Of a stretch of 64,000 nucleotides of DNA, positions 48,712 to 58,254 are shown piece by piece (position 1 is the first letter of the stretch; the number at the start of each line of letters is the position of its first letter). Source of the DNA: Gammaproteobacteria bacterium HGW-Gammaproteobacteria-2. Lineage in GTDB: Bacteria > Pseudomonadota > Gammaproteobacteria > Xanthomonadales > Xanthomonadaceae. Made by a program: the position numbers and the translations under genes. The notes under the pieces were generated by a model. It was not told where the DNA came from. It saw only the letters and a program-made list of their open reading frames with translations, and did no database searches. The stretch lies in contig PGZE01000027.1 of NCBI GenBank assembly GCA_002840015.1, positions 1 to 64,000 on the forward strand, given 5' to 3'.

Positions 48712-48963
48712 ATGCAAAGCATGACCTTGCAATATTTGTTGCTCGCTCTGGCACTGCTGTGGAGCATCGCCTTTATCGTGCAGCGCCAGTTTCCGTCAGC
48801 GCTGCGCGCACTACGGGTGCGCCTTGTGTTGCGCTTGTTGGCGTCGTCGCGGCCAGCCTGGCAGCAACGGCTCGGGCGCAAGCTGGCACCTCCGCCAGCG
48901 ATTGCCAGTACGTGCGCTGTCGGCAGCGGTTGTGGCGGCTGTGAAAAGGCGGGAAGCCATTGA
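48712..48963 (+). CDS. small Cys-rich membrane protein following feoB (FeoC-like)
   Basis: 83 residues starting 1 bp after the feoB stop. One membrane helix at about 7-23 (QYLLLALALLWSIAFIV), a basic stretch (LRALRVRLVLRLLASSR), then a C-terminal Cys cluster CAVGSGCGGC (Cys68, 74, 77). It is not the winged-helix FeoC of enterics. Similar small membrane proteins with a CGGC tail follow feoB in other proteobacteria. The cysteines could carry an iron-sulfur cluster or sense iron; that role is inferred. It converges on mccB with a 4-bp gap. Confidence 0.72.
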   Translation: MQSMTLQYLLLALALLWSIAFIVQRQFPSALRALRVRLVLRLLASSRPAWQQRLGRKLAPPPAIASTCAVGSGCGGCEKAGSH

Positions 48964-48967
48964 ACGC

Positions 48968-50575
48968 CTACATCCGGAACACGCCGAAAGGTTCGCTATT
49001 GATCGGTGCGTTCAAGCAGGCTGACAAGGCCAGGCCCAGTACGCGGCGCGTGTCCGCCGGGTCAATGATGCCATCGTCCCAAAGCCGCGCAGTGGCGTAA
49101 TAGGGGTTGCCCTGGCTTTCGTACTGGCTGCGGATCGGTGCCTTGAATTGTTCTTCTTCGTCGCTGCTCCAGGCTTCACCTTTGCTCTCGATACCGTCGC
49201 GCTTCACCGTTGCCAGTACCGATGCGGCCTGTTCGCCGCCCATCACGCTGATTCGGGCATTGGGCCACATCCATAAAAAGCGCGCGCCGTAAGCGCGGCC
49301 ACACATGGCGTAATTGCCAGCCCCAAAACTGCCGCCAATGACCACGGTGAACTTGGGCACATGCGAACAGGCCACGGCGGTGACCATCTTGGCGCCGTCT
49401 TTGGCGATACCGGCATTTTCGTATTTTTTGCCGACCATGAAGCCGGTGATGTTCTGCAAAAACACCAGCGGGATATTGCGCTGATTGCACAGTTCGATGA
49501 AGTGCGCGCCCTTGAGCGCACTTTCGGCAAACAGGATGCCATTGTTGGCGATGATGCCCACGGGGTAACCGTGCAGATGTGCGAAACCGCAGACCAATGT
49601 TGTGCCGTAACGCGCCTTGAACTCATGCAGTTCCGAGCCATCAACCAGACGGGCGATGACTTCACGGATGTCGAAGGGCCGGCGGGTATCGTGCGGCACG
49701 ATACCGTACAGATCGTCGGTTGGGTAAGCCGGTTCGCGTGATGCTTGAACCGCCACCGGCATCGCCTTGCGGCGATTGAGATGACTTACCGTTTCACGTG
49801 CGATTTCCAGTGCGTGACGGTCATTTTCGGCAAAGTGATCGGCCACCCCGGAAACACGGGTATGAACATCGGCACCGCCCAGCGATTCGGCATCCACCAC
49901 TTCGCCGGTGGCAGCCTTCACCAACGGCGGGCCGCCGAGGAAGATCGTGCCTTGTTCGCGCACGATGATGCTTTCATCACACATTGCCGGCACGTAGGCA
50001 CCACCCGCCGTACACGAGCCCATCACCACCGAGATTTGCGGGATATTCTGTGCGCTCATGCGCGCCTGGTTGTAGAAAATCCGCCCGAAGTGTTCCTTGT
50101 CGGGGAATACCTCATCCTGCAATGGCAAAAACGCACCGCCGGAATCCACCAGATAGACACAGGGCAGGTGATTTTCGCGTGCCACTTCCTGGGCACGCAG
50201 ATGTTTTTTGACGGTCATCGGGAAGTAGGTGCCACCTTTCACCGTGGCGTCATTGGCCAGCACCATTACCTCACTGCCGTGTACGCGGCCGATACCAGCG
50301 ATCAGCCCGGCACTTGGTGCGGCGCCATCGTACATCCCTTCGGCCGCCAAAGGGCACAGTTCCAGGAACGGTGAGCCGGGGTCGAGCAGGGCGGTAATGC
50401 GATCACGTGGCAGCAACTTGCCGCGCGCGGTGTGTTTGTCGCGGGCCTTGTCGCCGCCACCCAGCGCTGCTTGCGCGAGGCGTTGGCGAAGCTCGGTGAC
50501 CAGACCACGCAGGTGCTCGGCGTTGGCAATGAATTCAGCTGAGCGATTGTCGATTTGCGACTTCAGAACTGGCAT
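48968..50575 (-). CDS. mccB: methylcrotonyl-CoA carboxylase carboxyltransferase (beta) subunit
   Basis: 535 residues from ATG 50575, the usual MCC beta size. Crotonase-fold carboxyltransferase: [38 protein letters not shown] and [20 protein letters not shown]. With a biotin carboxylase/BCCP alpha subunit it carboxylates 3-methylcrotonyl-CoA in leucine breakdown. The alpha gene is not in the window; the expected next position is occupied by the convergent feo cluster. Propionyl- or geranyl-CoA carboxylase beta is less likely given the nearby isovaleryl-CoA dehydrogenase. Confidence 0.88.
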   Translation of the reverse strand: MPVLKSQIDNRSAEFIANAEHLRGLVTELRQRLAQAALGGGDKARDKHTARGKLLPRDRITALLDPGSPFLELCPLAAEGMYDGAAPSAGLIAGIGRVHGSEVMVLANDATVKGGTYFPMTVKKHLRAQEVARENHLPCVYLVDSGGAFLPLQDEVFPDKEHFGRIFYNQARMSAQNIPQISVVMGSCTAGGAYVPAMCDESIIVREQGTIFLGGPPLVKAATGEVVDAESLGGADVHTRVSGVADHFAENDRHALEIARETVSHLNRRKAMPVAVQASREPAYPTDDLYGIVPHDTRRPFDIREVIARLVDGSELHEFKARYGTTLVCGFAHLHGYPVGIIANNGILFAESALKGAHFIELCNQRNIPLVFLQNITGFMVGKKYENAGIAKDGAKMVTAVACSHVPKFTVVIGGSFGAGNYAMCGRAYGARFLWMWPNARISVMGGEQAASVLATVKRDGIESKGEAWSSDEEEQFKAPIRSQYESQGNPYYATARLWDDGIIDPADTRRVLGLALSACLNAPINSEPFGVFRM

Positions 50576-50635
50576 GGGCATGGCGGTTGTTGTCGGGGTA
50601 TCTAGGATACCCAAGAACAACGCCGGAGATGCGGA

Positions 50636-50669
50636 AATGACAAGGCCCGCCGAAGCGGGCCTTGTCATT
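50636..50669 (-). terminator. strong hairpin between lipoprotein gene and mccB
   Basis: AATGACAAGGCCCGC (50636-50650), loop CGAA, complement 50655-50669: a perfect 15-bp stem. Read on the minus strand it follows the lipoprotein gene stop by about 30 bp and is trailed by TTTCC. It should stop lipoprotein transcripts and separate them from mccB. Confidence 0.75.
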
Positions 50670-50699
50670 GCAGCGTGTCGCTTGGCTACGATGCGAAAC

Positions 50700-51083
50700 T
50701 CAGCCGCCAGCGGAATCTTTGACGTCTTCGGCGGCTTTGTCTAATGCTTCGCCAGCGGCGTCAAGTGAGTCACCTGCTGCATCCAGCGCATCGCCAGCGG
50801 CCGCATTGGCTGCGTCAGCAGCTTGTGTTGCGGCATCGGCGGCATCACCGGCGGTAGCGGCCGCTTCGCCAGCAGCGTCGGCGGCTACAGCAGCGGCATC
50901 GGCAGCGGCACCGGCCGCTTCACCAGCGGCGGAAGCATCAGCAGCAGCGGTCGCGGCATCGGCTGCCTCGTTCGCGCTGCTGGCAGCGGTTCCCGACTCG
51001 GCAGCCGGCTCTGGTGCTGGGCCGGAGCATGCAGCCAGAGCGAACGCCAAGGCAATAGCCAGCAAGCTCTTGTTGATCAACAT
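50700..51083 (-). CDS. alanine-rich lipoprotein of unknown function
   Basis: 127 residues from ATG 51083; GAGGAT lies upstream. Signal [19 protein letters not shown] gives lipobox LAAC (Cys19). After a Pro/Glu linker, nearly half the residues are Ala in a loosely repeated A-A-D-A-A pattern with acidic residues spaced as in a long amphipathic helix or coiled coil, ending [23 protein letters not shown]. Short Ala-rich lipoproteins such as Lpp or entericidins are loosely comparable, but no family is recognised. Its own terminator suggests an independent, perhaps highly expressed gene placed inside the leucine cluster. Confidence 0.8.
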   Translation of the reverse strand: MLINKSLLAIALAFALAACSGPAPEPAAESGTAASSANEAADAATAAADASAAGEAAGAAADAAAVAADAAGEAAATAGDAADAATQAADAANAAAGDALDAAGDSLDAAGEALDKAAEDVKDSAGG

Positions 51084-51113
51084 ATGCAAAATCCTCGTAC
51101 TCGTCAGGGTTGG

Positions 51114-51131
51114 GGGCGCACGATTGCGCCC
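51114..51131 (-). terminator. small hairpin after the thiolase gene
   Basis: GGGCGCA (51114-51120), loop CGAT, TGCGCCC (51125-51131). It lies about 55 bp past the thiolase stop on the minus strand and in the leader of the lipoprotein gene. No T-run; it may be a terminator or a leader structure. Confidence 0.35.
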
Positions 51132-51185
51132 TACCATCATGAGCCGAAGTGCGCCAGTGTCAAGAGGCAGTATGGGCCGACGCTT

Positions 51186-52361
51186 TCAGGGCAGTTCAAT
51201 TGCCACTGCGGTTGCCTCGCCACCGCCGATGCACAGCGCCGCGACGCCGCGGCGTAGACCGCGCTGCTGCAGGGCATGAAGCAGGGTAACAACCAACCGT
51301 GCGCCGGATGCGCCAATCGGGTGGCCGAGTGCGCAGGCGCCACCGTTGACGTTGAGTTTGGCGTGATCGATGCCCAGCTCGCGGATGGGGGCCATGGCCA
51401 CCACTGCAAACGCCTCGTTGATTTCGAACAGATCGACTTCGTCAACACTCCAGCCAGCTTTGGCCAATACGTTGCGGATGGCATCCACTGGTGCGGTGGT
51501 AAACCATTCGGGAGCATGGGAATGGGTGGCATGAGCGACAATCCGCGCCAGTGGCTTAAGCCCTTGTTTTTTCGCAGTATCTGCGCTCATCAGCACGGTT
51601 GCCGCTGCGCCATCGGAAATGCTCGACGAACTGGCGGCGGTAATGGTGCCGTCTTTCTTGAACGCCGCACGCAGGCTCGGGATCTTGGCAATATCCGCGC
51701 GACCGGGCTGTTCATCGGTGGCGTGGACGACATCGCCCTTGCGCCCGGCAACGCTTACCGGCGCGATCTCGGCGGCGAAGGCGCCACTTTCCTGCGCGGC
51801 CTTGGCGCGACGCACGCTTTCCGCTGAAAAGGCGTCCTGCTCTTCGCGGGTAAACTGATACTTGTCGGCGCACATCTCGCCAAACACGCCCATCGATTGT
51901 TTGTCGTAGGGGTTGGTCAGGCCATCCCAAGCCATGTGATCGATGAACTCGGCGCTGCCATAACGGATGCCCGTACGCGAACCATTGAGCAAGTGCGGGG
52001 CATTGGTCATCGACTCCATGCCGCCGGCGATCACCACAGTGGCGCTACCGGCCTTGATCAGGTCGTGGCCCAGCATGATGGCTTTCATGCCCGAACCGCA
52101 GACCTTGTTGATGGTGGTGCAGCCGGCAGCTAGCGGCAGCCCTGCGGCAATGGCCGCCTGCCGTGCCGGCGCCTGGCCCAGGCCGGCTGGCAAAACGCAG
52201 CCCATGATGACTTCGGAAACCGTGTCGCTGGCGACGCCGGAATGTTCGAGCGCGGCCTTGATGGCAGTAGCGCCCAGAGTGGTCGTGGGCACACCGGTGA
52301 ACTGGCCGAGGAAGGATCCAATGGCGGTGCGCTTGGCACCGACGATGACGATGTCAGTCAT
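51186..52361 (-). CDS. acetyl-CoA acetyltransferase (thiolase)
   Basis: 391 residues. Acyl-accepting Cys88 in INKVCGSGM, the NGGACALGHPIGASGAR His motif and the second catalytic Cys in ALCIGGGEA. Biosynthetic/degradative thiolase II type, splitting acetoacetyl-CoA to two acetyl-CoA. In this cluster it would finish leucine degradation after HMG-CoA lyase makes acetoacetate. It lies between isovaleryl-CoA dehydrogenase and the lipoprotein gene. Confidence 0.92.
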   Translation of the reverse strand: MTDIVIVGAKRTAIGSFLGQFTGVPTTTLGATAIKAALEHSGVASDTVSEVIMGCVLPAGLGQAPARQAAIAAGLPLAAGCTTINKVCGSGMKAIMLGHDLIKAGSATVVIAGGMESMTNAPHLLNGSRTGIRYGSAEFIDHMAWDGLTNPYDKQSMGVFGEMCADKYQFTREEQDAFSAESVRRAKAAQESGAFAAEIAPVSVAGRKGDVVHATDEQPGRADIAKIPSLRAAFKKDGTITAASSSSISDGAAATVLMSADTAKKQGLKPLARIVAHATHSHAPEWFTTAPVDAIRNVLAKAGWSVDEVDLFEINEAFAVVAMAPIRELGIDHAKLNVNGGACALGHPIGASGARLVVTLLHALQQRGLRRGVAALCIGGGEATAVAIELP

Positions 52362-52450
52362 GGGTTAATTCCAGTGAAGGGTGGGCTGAAGTGTCGATTA
52401 TCGCGCCGATGGCGCGGTGCAGCAAATTGCGCGCGGCAGGCGGAATCAAT

Positions 52451-52488
52451 GCCGGTTTTCAGTGTCGGTTTTCAGTGCCGGTTTTCGA
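52451..52488. repeat. 13-bp tandem repeat at the isovaleryl-CoA dehydrogenase stop
   Basis: GCCGGTTTTCAGT (52451-52463), GTCGGTTTTCAGT (52464-52476) and a third, partial unit GCCGGTTTTCGA (from 52477). The stop codon (TCA on the plus strand, 52472-52474) lies in the middle unit. Looks like small slippage duplication. Confidence 0.6.
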
Positions 52489-53629
52489 ACAATTCGCGCC
52501 CAATCAGCATGCGGCGGATCTCATTGGTGCCGGCGCCAATCGCATACAGCTTGGCATCGCGCAGAATGCGACCGGTCGGGTATTCGTTGATATAGCCGTT
52601 GCCACCGAGCGATTGAATTGCCTCAAGCGCTACTTGTACCGCTGCTTCGGATGCGTGCAGCAGGCAACTGGCGGCATCGACGCGGCTGCGCCGGCCGGCG
52701 TCGTAATCGCGTGCCACTTGATAGGCGAACGCGCGGCTCGATTGCAGCGCGGTGTACATATCGGCCAGCTTGGCCTGCATGATGCCGAAGCTGCCAATGG
52801 CGACATCAAACTGTTTGCGCTCACGCAAGTAGGGCACGGTTGCGTCGAGCGCCGCCTGCATCAGCCCGAGCGGGCCGCCGCTGAGTACCAGGCGCTCGGT
52901 ATTCAAGCCGCTCATCAGCACCTTGACGCCGTGATTGACTTCGCCAAGTACATTTTCATCGGGGATTTCACAGTTCTCGAATACCAGTTCGCAGGTGTTG
53001 GAACCACGCATGCCCAGTTTGTCGAGTTTCTGTGCGGTGGAGAATCCCTTCATCCCGCGTTCGACGATGAATGCGGTCATGCAGCGGCTGCCGGCATCCT
53101 TCTCGGCAGTACGCATATAGACCACCAGCACATCCGCCTCGGGGCCGTTGGTGATCCACATCTTGTTGCCGTTGGCGACCCACGCGTCACCGTGTTTTTT
53201 GGCGCGACAACTCATCGAGCCAACCACATCCGAACCGGCGCCCGGTTCACTCATCGCCAAGGCACCCTTCCACTCGCCGCTGCACAGCTTTGGCAAGTAA
53301 CGATTGCGTTGCGATTCATTGGCGTTGAGCGAGAGATTTTGCACGCACAGGTTGGAGTGGGCGCCGTAGCTCAAGCCGACACTGCCAGACGCGCGCGATA
53401 CTTCTTCCATGGCCACCAGATGCGCCAGATAACCCATGCCCGAGCCGCCGTACTGCGGCGACACGGTGATGCCCAGCAATCCCAGTTCACCGAGCTTGGG
53501 CCACAAGTCTTGTGGAAAGGCATTGTCGTGGTCAATCTGCGCTGCGCGCGGAGCGATTTCGGCCGCAGCGAAGCGACGCACGGCATCACGCAATGCGTCG
53601 ATATCTTCGCCCAATGAAAAACTACGCAT
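52472..53629 (-). CDS. ivd: isovaleryl-CoA dehydrogenase
   Basis: 385 residues, acyl-CoA dehydrogenase fold. [34 protein letters not shown] and [20 protein letters not shown] are as in IVD. The catalytic Glu in the segment [14 protein letters not shown] is at the position used by isovaleryl-CoA dehydrogenases rather than the C-terminal site of short-chain enzymes. It oxidises isovaleryl-CoA to 3-methylcrotonyl-CoA, substrate of MccB. It lies 12 bp downstream of leucine dehydrogenase. The 3' end has a tandem repeat. Confidence 0.92.
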   Translation of the reverse strand: MRSFSLGEDIDALRDAVRRFAAAEIAPRAAQIDHDNAFPQDLWPKLGELGLLGITVSPQYGGSGMGYLAHLVAMEEVSRASGSVGLSYGAHSNLCVQNLSLNANESQRNRYLPKLCSGEWKGALAMSEPGAGSDVVGSMSCRAKKHGDAWVANGNKMWITNGPEADVLVVYMRTAEKDAGSRCMTAFIVERGMKGFSTAQKLDKLGMRGSNTCELVFENCEIPDENVLGEVNHGVKVLMSGLNTERLVLSGGPLGLMQAALDATVPYLRERKQFDVAIGSFGIMQAKLADMYTALQSSRAFAYQVARDYDAGRRSRVDAASCLLHASEAAVQVALEAIQSLGGNGYINEYPTGRILRDAKLYAIGAGTNEIRRMLIGRELFENRH

Positions 53630-53641
53630 GCGCTCTCAACC

Positions 53642-54778
53642 TCAGGATTGGCGGCGGCCCATGAAGCGCGGCGCCGATTGGCCAAGATGCGGCAGGCGCA
53701 GCTTGCCGATGGCCGCGATACGCTCTTCGGCCATGCGATCAGCGGCTTTGTAAGTCGGGATGCCATCACGCTCGGCGATCTCGAAAATGCGTCCTACGTT
53801 GTAGTAGATGGTGCGCATCATGCGCATCGCGCGCTCACGATTATAACCATCGATTTCGAGCGACACATTCATCAGGCCGCCGGCGTTGACGGCATAGTCG
53901 GGTGCGTACAGCACGCCGCGACGGGCCAGCTCATCGCCGATTTCATTGGTGGCGAGCTGGTTGTTGGCAGCGCCGCAAATCACTTTGGCCTTGATCCGGT
54001 CAATGGTCTTGTCGTTGACCGTGCCGCCCAATGCGCAGGGCGAATACACATCGGCATCGACATCGTAAATGTCTTCCAGAGCCACAGCCTCACAGCCCAG
54101 TTCATCGACTGCTTTTTGCACCAATGCAGGGTTGATGTCGGTGACGAACACTTTGGCGCCGCGTTCGTGCAGCAGCTTGACGAACTCCATGCCGACATGG
54201 CCCACGCCTTGTACCGCGTAACTGCGCTTGCCGACTTCCTCGTCACCGTATTTGTGGGTCAGAGCCGCCATCAAGCCTTGTAGCACGCCATAGGCGGTAA
54301 ATGGTGACGGATCGCCGGAACCGCCGTGTACCTGATGCACGCCGGTGACGAACTCGGTCTCCTTGAGCACATATTCCATGTCGTTGACATCGATGCCGAC
54401 ATCCTCGGCAGTGATGTAGCGGCCATTGAGCGAGTTGATGAAACGACCGAATGCGCGGAACAATGCTTCGGACTTGTCGCGGTTGGGGTCGCCCCAGATT
54501 ACTGCTTTGCCGCCGCCCAGGTTCAGACCGGAAACTGCTGCTTTGTAAGTCATGCCCCGGCTCAGGCGCAGCACATCATTGAGCGCCTCGGCCTCGGTGG
54601 CGTAGTTCCACATGCGGGTGCCGCCCAAGGCTGGGCCAAGCACGGTGTTGTGGATGGCGATGATGGCTTTCAGGCCGGCATCCTTGTTGTGGCAGAACAC
54701 GACTTCCTCGTGGCCCGAGGCATCGATGGTTTCATGCTGTAGGTGTTTGATTGGTATGTGTCGCAACGGTCGCCGCAT
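53642..54778 (-). CDS. leucine (branched-chain) dehydrogenase
   Basis: 378 residues from ATG 54778; an ATG-frame start at 54817 adds 13 residues. Glu/Leu/Phe/Val dehydrogenase family: catalytic Lys in RGMTYKAAVSG (near 79), GGGKAVIWGDP, Rossmann motif VQGVGHVG, and GAANNQLA. It deaminates leucine to 2-ketoisocaproate, the first step of the cluster's pathway; the dehydrogenase complex and HMG-CoA lyase are not in the window. First gene of the minus-strand unit. Confidence 0.88.
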   Translation of the reverse strand: MRRPLRHIPIKHLQHETIDASGHEEVVFCHNKDAGLKAIIAIHNTVLGPALGGTRMWNYATEAEALNDVLRLSRGMTYKAAVSGLNLGGGKAVIWGDPNRDKSEALFRAFGRFINSLNGRYITAEDVGIDVNDMEYVLKETEFVTGVHQVHGGSGDPSPFTAYGVLQGLMAALTHKYGDEEVGKRSYAVQGVGHVGMEFVKLLHERGAKVFVTDINPALVQKAVDELGCEAVALEDIYDVDADVYSPCALGGTVNDKTIDRIKAKVICGAANNQLATNEIGDELARRGVLYAPDYAVNAGGLMNVSLEIDGYNRERAMRMMRTIYYNVGRIFEIAERDGIPTYKAADRMAEERIAAIGKLRLPHLGQSAPRFMGRRQS

Positions 54779-54865
54779 GGATTTATCGGGCAAGCCGTGG
54801 CGACAAGTGTAAAGCAATCACTCTAAACAGACACCCGGACGGCTCAGCCGCAATGGCTCAAGGCG

Positions 54866-57808
54866 CTATCGACCAAGCCAACGCGCAGCGAATGCGTCTG
54901 CCGCAAGCGGATGCCCAAACTGGTAGCCCTGGGCAAAATCACAGCCCAACGCACGCAGCGCCTCGGCCTGCTCAAACTGTTCGACGCCCTCGGCTATCGT
55001 TTGCAGCCCCAGGCTGTGCGCCATTGCAATGGTTGCGGTGACTATTGCGTGGTCTTCATGGTCGGTGAGCATGTCGCGCACGAAAGAAATATCGATCTTG
55101 AGGTGGTGCGCGGAAAAACGTTTCAGATAAGCCAGTGACGAGTAGCCGGTGCCAAAGTCGTCGATCGACAAAGTAAATCCTTCGCTGACCAGGCTCTTCA
55201 TGGTGGCGACTGCGGCGTCCGGATCGGCCAGCATGCTGCTCTCGGTCAACTCCAGATCGAACATGTCCGGGGTGAGGCCAGCATCAGCGACGATACGCCC
55301 CATGCGTTCGGCAATATCGGCCGAACGGAACTGGGTAGCACTGAGATTGACGGCCAGCCGCCCCGGAAAAGCAATGCCTTGATCTTGCCAAATGCGCAAT
55401 TGAGCGCAGGCACTGGCCAGAACCCAGTCGCCCAAACCACTCATCATGCCGCGTTCCTCAGCGATCGGAATGAACTCGCTTGGGCTGACCCAACCCCATT
55501 CATCGTCGTGCCAACGCAACAGCGCTTCGGCGCCGATCATCATGTCATCGCGCAAGTCCACTTTGGGCTGATAGAACAATTGCAGCGTATTGGCGGCAAG
55601 CGCCCAGCTCAGGCGGGTAGCGGTATGCAGACGTTTTTCCAGATCGGCACCCATGGTGGCTTGATAGAAGCAGTATGGTTCACCCCGGTTTTTGGCGCGG
55701 TACATGGCGATGTCCGCCCGCTTGAGCAGGTCTTCCGCGTTGTCGCCGTCGCCGGGGAACAAGACGATACCGATGCTGGTGCGCACATCGAAGGAAAAGC
55801 TCTTGATTTGCAGCGGTTTCAACAGACTTGCGTGTAGGCGTTCGGCAATTGCCGCTGCTTCGATTTCGCCCGCATTCTCGGCAACCAGAACGAACTCGTC
55901 GCCGCCGAGCCGCGCCAGCGCCTCGTGTTGCCTGGCGCAGGCGGAAAACCGGCGCGCCACTTCTATCAGTGCCAGATCGCCAACGGCATGGCCTTGGCTG
56001 TCATTGATTTCCTTGAAGCGGTCCAGATCAAGGAAGAGCATTGCACCATGATGGCTCTTGCGATGCGCGGTGGCGACGATCTGCTTGAGCCTGTCCATGA
56101 ACAGCGCGCGGTTGGGGAGACCGGTCAACTCATCGTAAAACGCGAGCTGCTCGATTCGTGCGGCCTGGTTCTTTTGCTCCGACAGATCACTCATGATGCT
56201 GATGTACTGCACGATTTTACCTGCGGCATTACGCACGCAGGCGACCGACATCAGCAGCGGCAACACATTGCCGTTTTTCAGTTGACACATCACTTCACCC
56301 TGCCATTGGTTGTCATCGGCAGTGCTGGCACGGTCATGCTGATAAAACGCCTGGGCGTGATTGTCCGCATCAAACACACTGGCAGGTATGCCGATCAGCT
56401 CGCGCTCGTCGTAGCCGGTAATACGGATGAAGGCGGGGTTGACAGCCACGATCAGTCCGTCGGCCGATGTCACCAGAATCGCGTCAGCGCTTTGTTCGAA
56501 CACGACCCTGGCCAGACGTAATGCCTGTTGGTGCCGGCTGCGCTCGATTGCAACGGCAGTAAGGCGCGCGACTTGTGCAATCCGCTCGGTTTCATCGTGA
56601 TCCGGAAAGCCTTCAACGCGGCGGTAGATGGCAAACGTGCCCAGCACGAAGCCTTCGGCGGACAGCACCGGGTATGACCAGCATGAATGCAGATCGGCAC
56701 GCCGCACCAGGTCACGAAACGGCGCCCAGTTCGGATGGGTTTGAATATTCTCCACTACGACGGTCTTGCCGGTACTTGCGGCCGCCCCGCACGAGCCGAC
56801 GTCGTCGCCGATCCGCATACCATCAAGCGCCTGCCAGTAAAAACTCGGCAGGCTTGGCGCAGCGCCATGCTGAAGATGCATGCCATCAGCGGACAGCAGG
56901 TGGATCGCGCACAACGCGCCGGGCATGGTGCGCTCGGTGAACTGGGCGATGCGTTCCAGCACCAGTTGCAGCGGCGCTTCGGCGGTGATCAGGTTCAATA
57001 CGGCGTTGAAGTTTTCCTGCCACAGTTCAGCGCGCCGGCGCGTGGTAATGTCGCGAAAGCTCCATACTCTGCCAGCGCTTTTATCATCAAGCACATAAGC
57101 GCGTGAGAAGCGCTCGAAAAACCGGCCGTCACGCAATGCAATTTCGTCGCTTTCGCCTTCCGGGCCACTCCTGTCGATACGCTCAGTGCTGCGCGCACAG
57201 GCATCTGGATCAATGCTCTGGGCCAGCATTTGATCCATGAAATCGTCGTAGTTGAGCACGCCATCGGCGGCAGGTGAAATACCCCACATGTCGATGAAGC
57301 GACGATTGAAGCGATTGATCTGTCGGTCCACACCGATCACGGCGATGCCATCGGCGGTGGACTCCAGTGTGGCGCTGAGTTGCGCCACCGCTGAGCGAAC
57401 TTCGCTCAATGCCTGACGTTTTTCCTGACGATTTCGCGCTTCCAGCAACTCACGCTCTACCGCTGGCACCAGACGGGTGAGCAGGCCCTTCATCAAATAA
57501 TCCTGAGAGCCTTCTTTCATCATGGTGACGGCGACGTCTTCTCCCACGGTGCCGGAAACAACGATAAACGGGACATCCAGGCCGTGCTCTTGCAGCACCC
57601 GCAGTGCTGCCGGCCCGTTGAACTGCGGCATCTGGTAGTCGGAAATGATGACATCCCAGGTTTGTGCTGCCAGCGCTTCGCGCATCGCGGCTTCGTGTTC
57701 CACACGCCGCCACTGCACGTTGAAACCACCGCGCTCCAACGTGCGCACAGCCAGCGCACTGTCGCTTGGGTTGTCCTCGATCAGCAGGACGCGCAATATT
57801 CGACTCAT
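54866..57808 (-). CDS. receiver-PAS-GAF-PAS-GGDEF-EAL signalling protein
   Basis: 980 residues from ATG 57808. Domains in order: REC (phosphoacceptor Asp57 in IISDYQM), PAS, GAF (about 280-420), PAS, GGDEF (GGDEF near 634) and EAL (near 757). GGDEF is intact, but the I-site position reads RQHE, not RxxD. The EAL has all key residues: EALLRW, NLSATQF, ELTESSM, DDFGTGYSS, LKID and AEGVEQ. It may therefore both make and degrade c-di-GMP, controlled by phosphorylation. It overlaps the preceding receiver gene (ATGA). Confidence 0.93.
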   Translation of the reverse strand: MSRILRVLLIEDNPSDSALAVRTLERGGFNVQWRRVEHEAAMREALAAQTWDVIISDYQMPQFNGPAALRVLQEHGLDVPFIVVSGTVGEDVAVTMMKEGSQDYLMKGLLTRLVPAVERELLEARNRQEKRQALSEVRSAVAQLSATLESTADGIAVIGVDRQINRFNRRFIDMWGISPAADGVLNYDDFMDQMLAQSIDPDACARSTERIDRSGPEGESDEIALRDGRFFERFSRAYVLDDKSAGRVWSFRDITTRRRAELWQENFNAVLNLITAEAPLQLVLERIAQFTERTMPGALCAIHLLSADGMHLQHGAAPSLPSFYWQALDGMRIGDDVGSCGAAASTGKTVVVENIQTHPNWAPFRDLVRRADLHSCWSYPVLSAEGFVLGTFAIYRRVEGFPDHDETERIAQVARLTAVAIERSRHQQALRLARVVFEQSADAILVTSADGLIVAVNPAFIRITGYDERELIGIPASVFDADNHAQAFYQHDRASTADDNQWQGEVMCQLKNGNVLPLLMSVACVRNAAGKIVQYISIMSDLSEQKNQAARIEQLAFYDELTGLPNRALFMDRLKQIVATAHRKSHHGAMLFLDLDRFKEINDSQGHAVGDLALIEVARRFSACARQHEALARLGGDEFVLVAENAGEIEAAAIAERLHASLLKPLQIKSFSFDVRTSIGIVLFPGDGDNAEDLLKRADIAMYRAKNRGEPYCFYQATMGADLEKRLHTATRLSWALAANTLQLFYQPKVDLRDDMMIGAEALLRWHDDEWGWVSPSEFIPIAEERGMMSGLGDWVLASACAQLRIWQDQGIAFPGRLAVNLSATQFRSADIAERMGRIVADAGLTPDMFDLELTESSMLADPDAAVATMKSLVSEGFTLSIDDFGTGYSSLAYLKRFSAHHLKIDISFVRDMLTDHEDHAIVTATIAMAHSLGLQTIAEGVEQFEQAEALRALGCDFAQGYQFGHPLAADAFAARWLGR

Positions 57809-58254
57809 GGGGTTTCCGCCTTGGGCGGTGCCTCGTTGATCACCAGCCAATACATGCCAAGTTGAGTGATCGCATCAACAAAGCGCTCGAAGCTGACCGG
57901 TTTGCGGATATAACTGTTTGCACCTGCGTCATAACCGGCTGCGAGGTCGGACTGTTCGGTGGAAGAGGTCAGAATGACTACCGGTAAGCGACGAGTGAGC
58001 GGGTTTTCCCTGATCTGGCGCAATACACTCAAACCATCCAGCCGGGGCAAATTGATGTCGAGGAGAATCAAGGCAGGCATTTGTTCCTTGCAGCGATCCG
58101 CATGTGTACCTTGGGCAAATAGATAGTCCAGTGCATCTTGCCCGTCTTCGCAGACGATAAGCGGATTGCCGATCCGGCTCTTGTCAAAGGCGCGGCGGGT
58201 AAGGGCGATATCGCTGGGGTTGTCTTCCACCAGCAAAATGGTTCTGGCATTCAT
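57805..58254 (-). CDS. single-domain response regulator (Rcp1-like)
   Basis: 149 residues, a lone REC domain. Phosphoacceptor Asp66 in ILLDINLP, acidic pair VEDNPSD, switch Thr in ILTSS and Lys in YIRKPVSF. The extended NPSD and long C-terminal helix match the Rcp1/phytochrome-partner class. Overlaps both neighbours by four bases, so it is translated with the kinase before it and the c-di-GMP enzyme after it. Probably a phosphate shuttle or branch. Confidence 0.9.
   Translation of the reverse strand: MNARTILLVEDNPSDIALTRRAFDKSRIGNPLIVCEDGQDALDYLFAQGTHADRCKEQMPALILLDINLPRLDGLSVLRQIRENPLTRRLPVVILTSSTEQSDLAAGYDAGANSYIRKPVSFERFVDAITQLGMYWLVINEAPPKAETP

Noticed and set aside
50730-51000. GC-rich repetitive stretch resembling an array
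   Set aside because: It is the alanine codon repeat of a coding gene; no constant repeat or spacer pattern, so not CRISPR.
52391-53617. 408-codon frame opposite ivd
   Set aside because: Antisense artefact; ivd is complete and recognisable.
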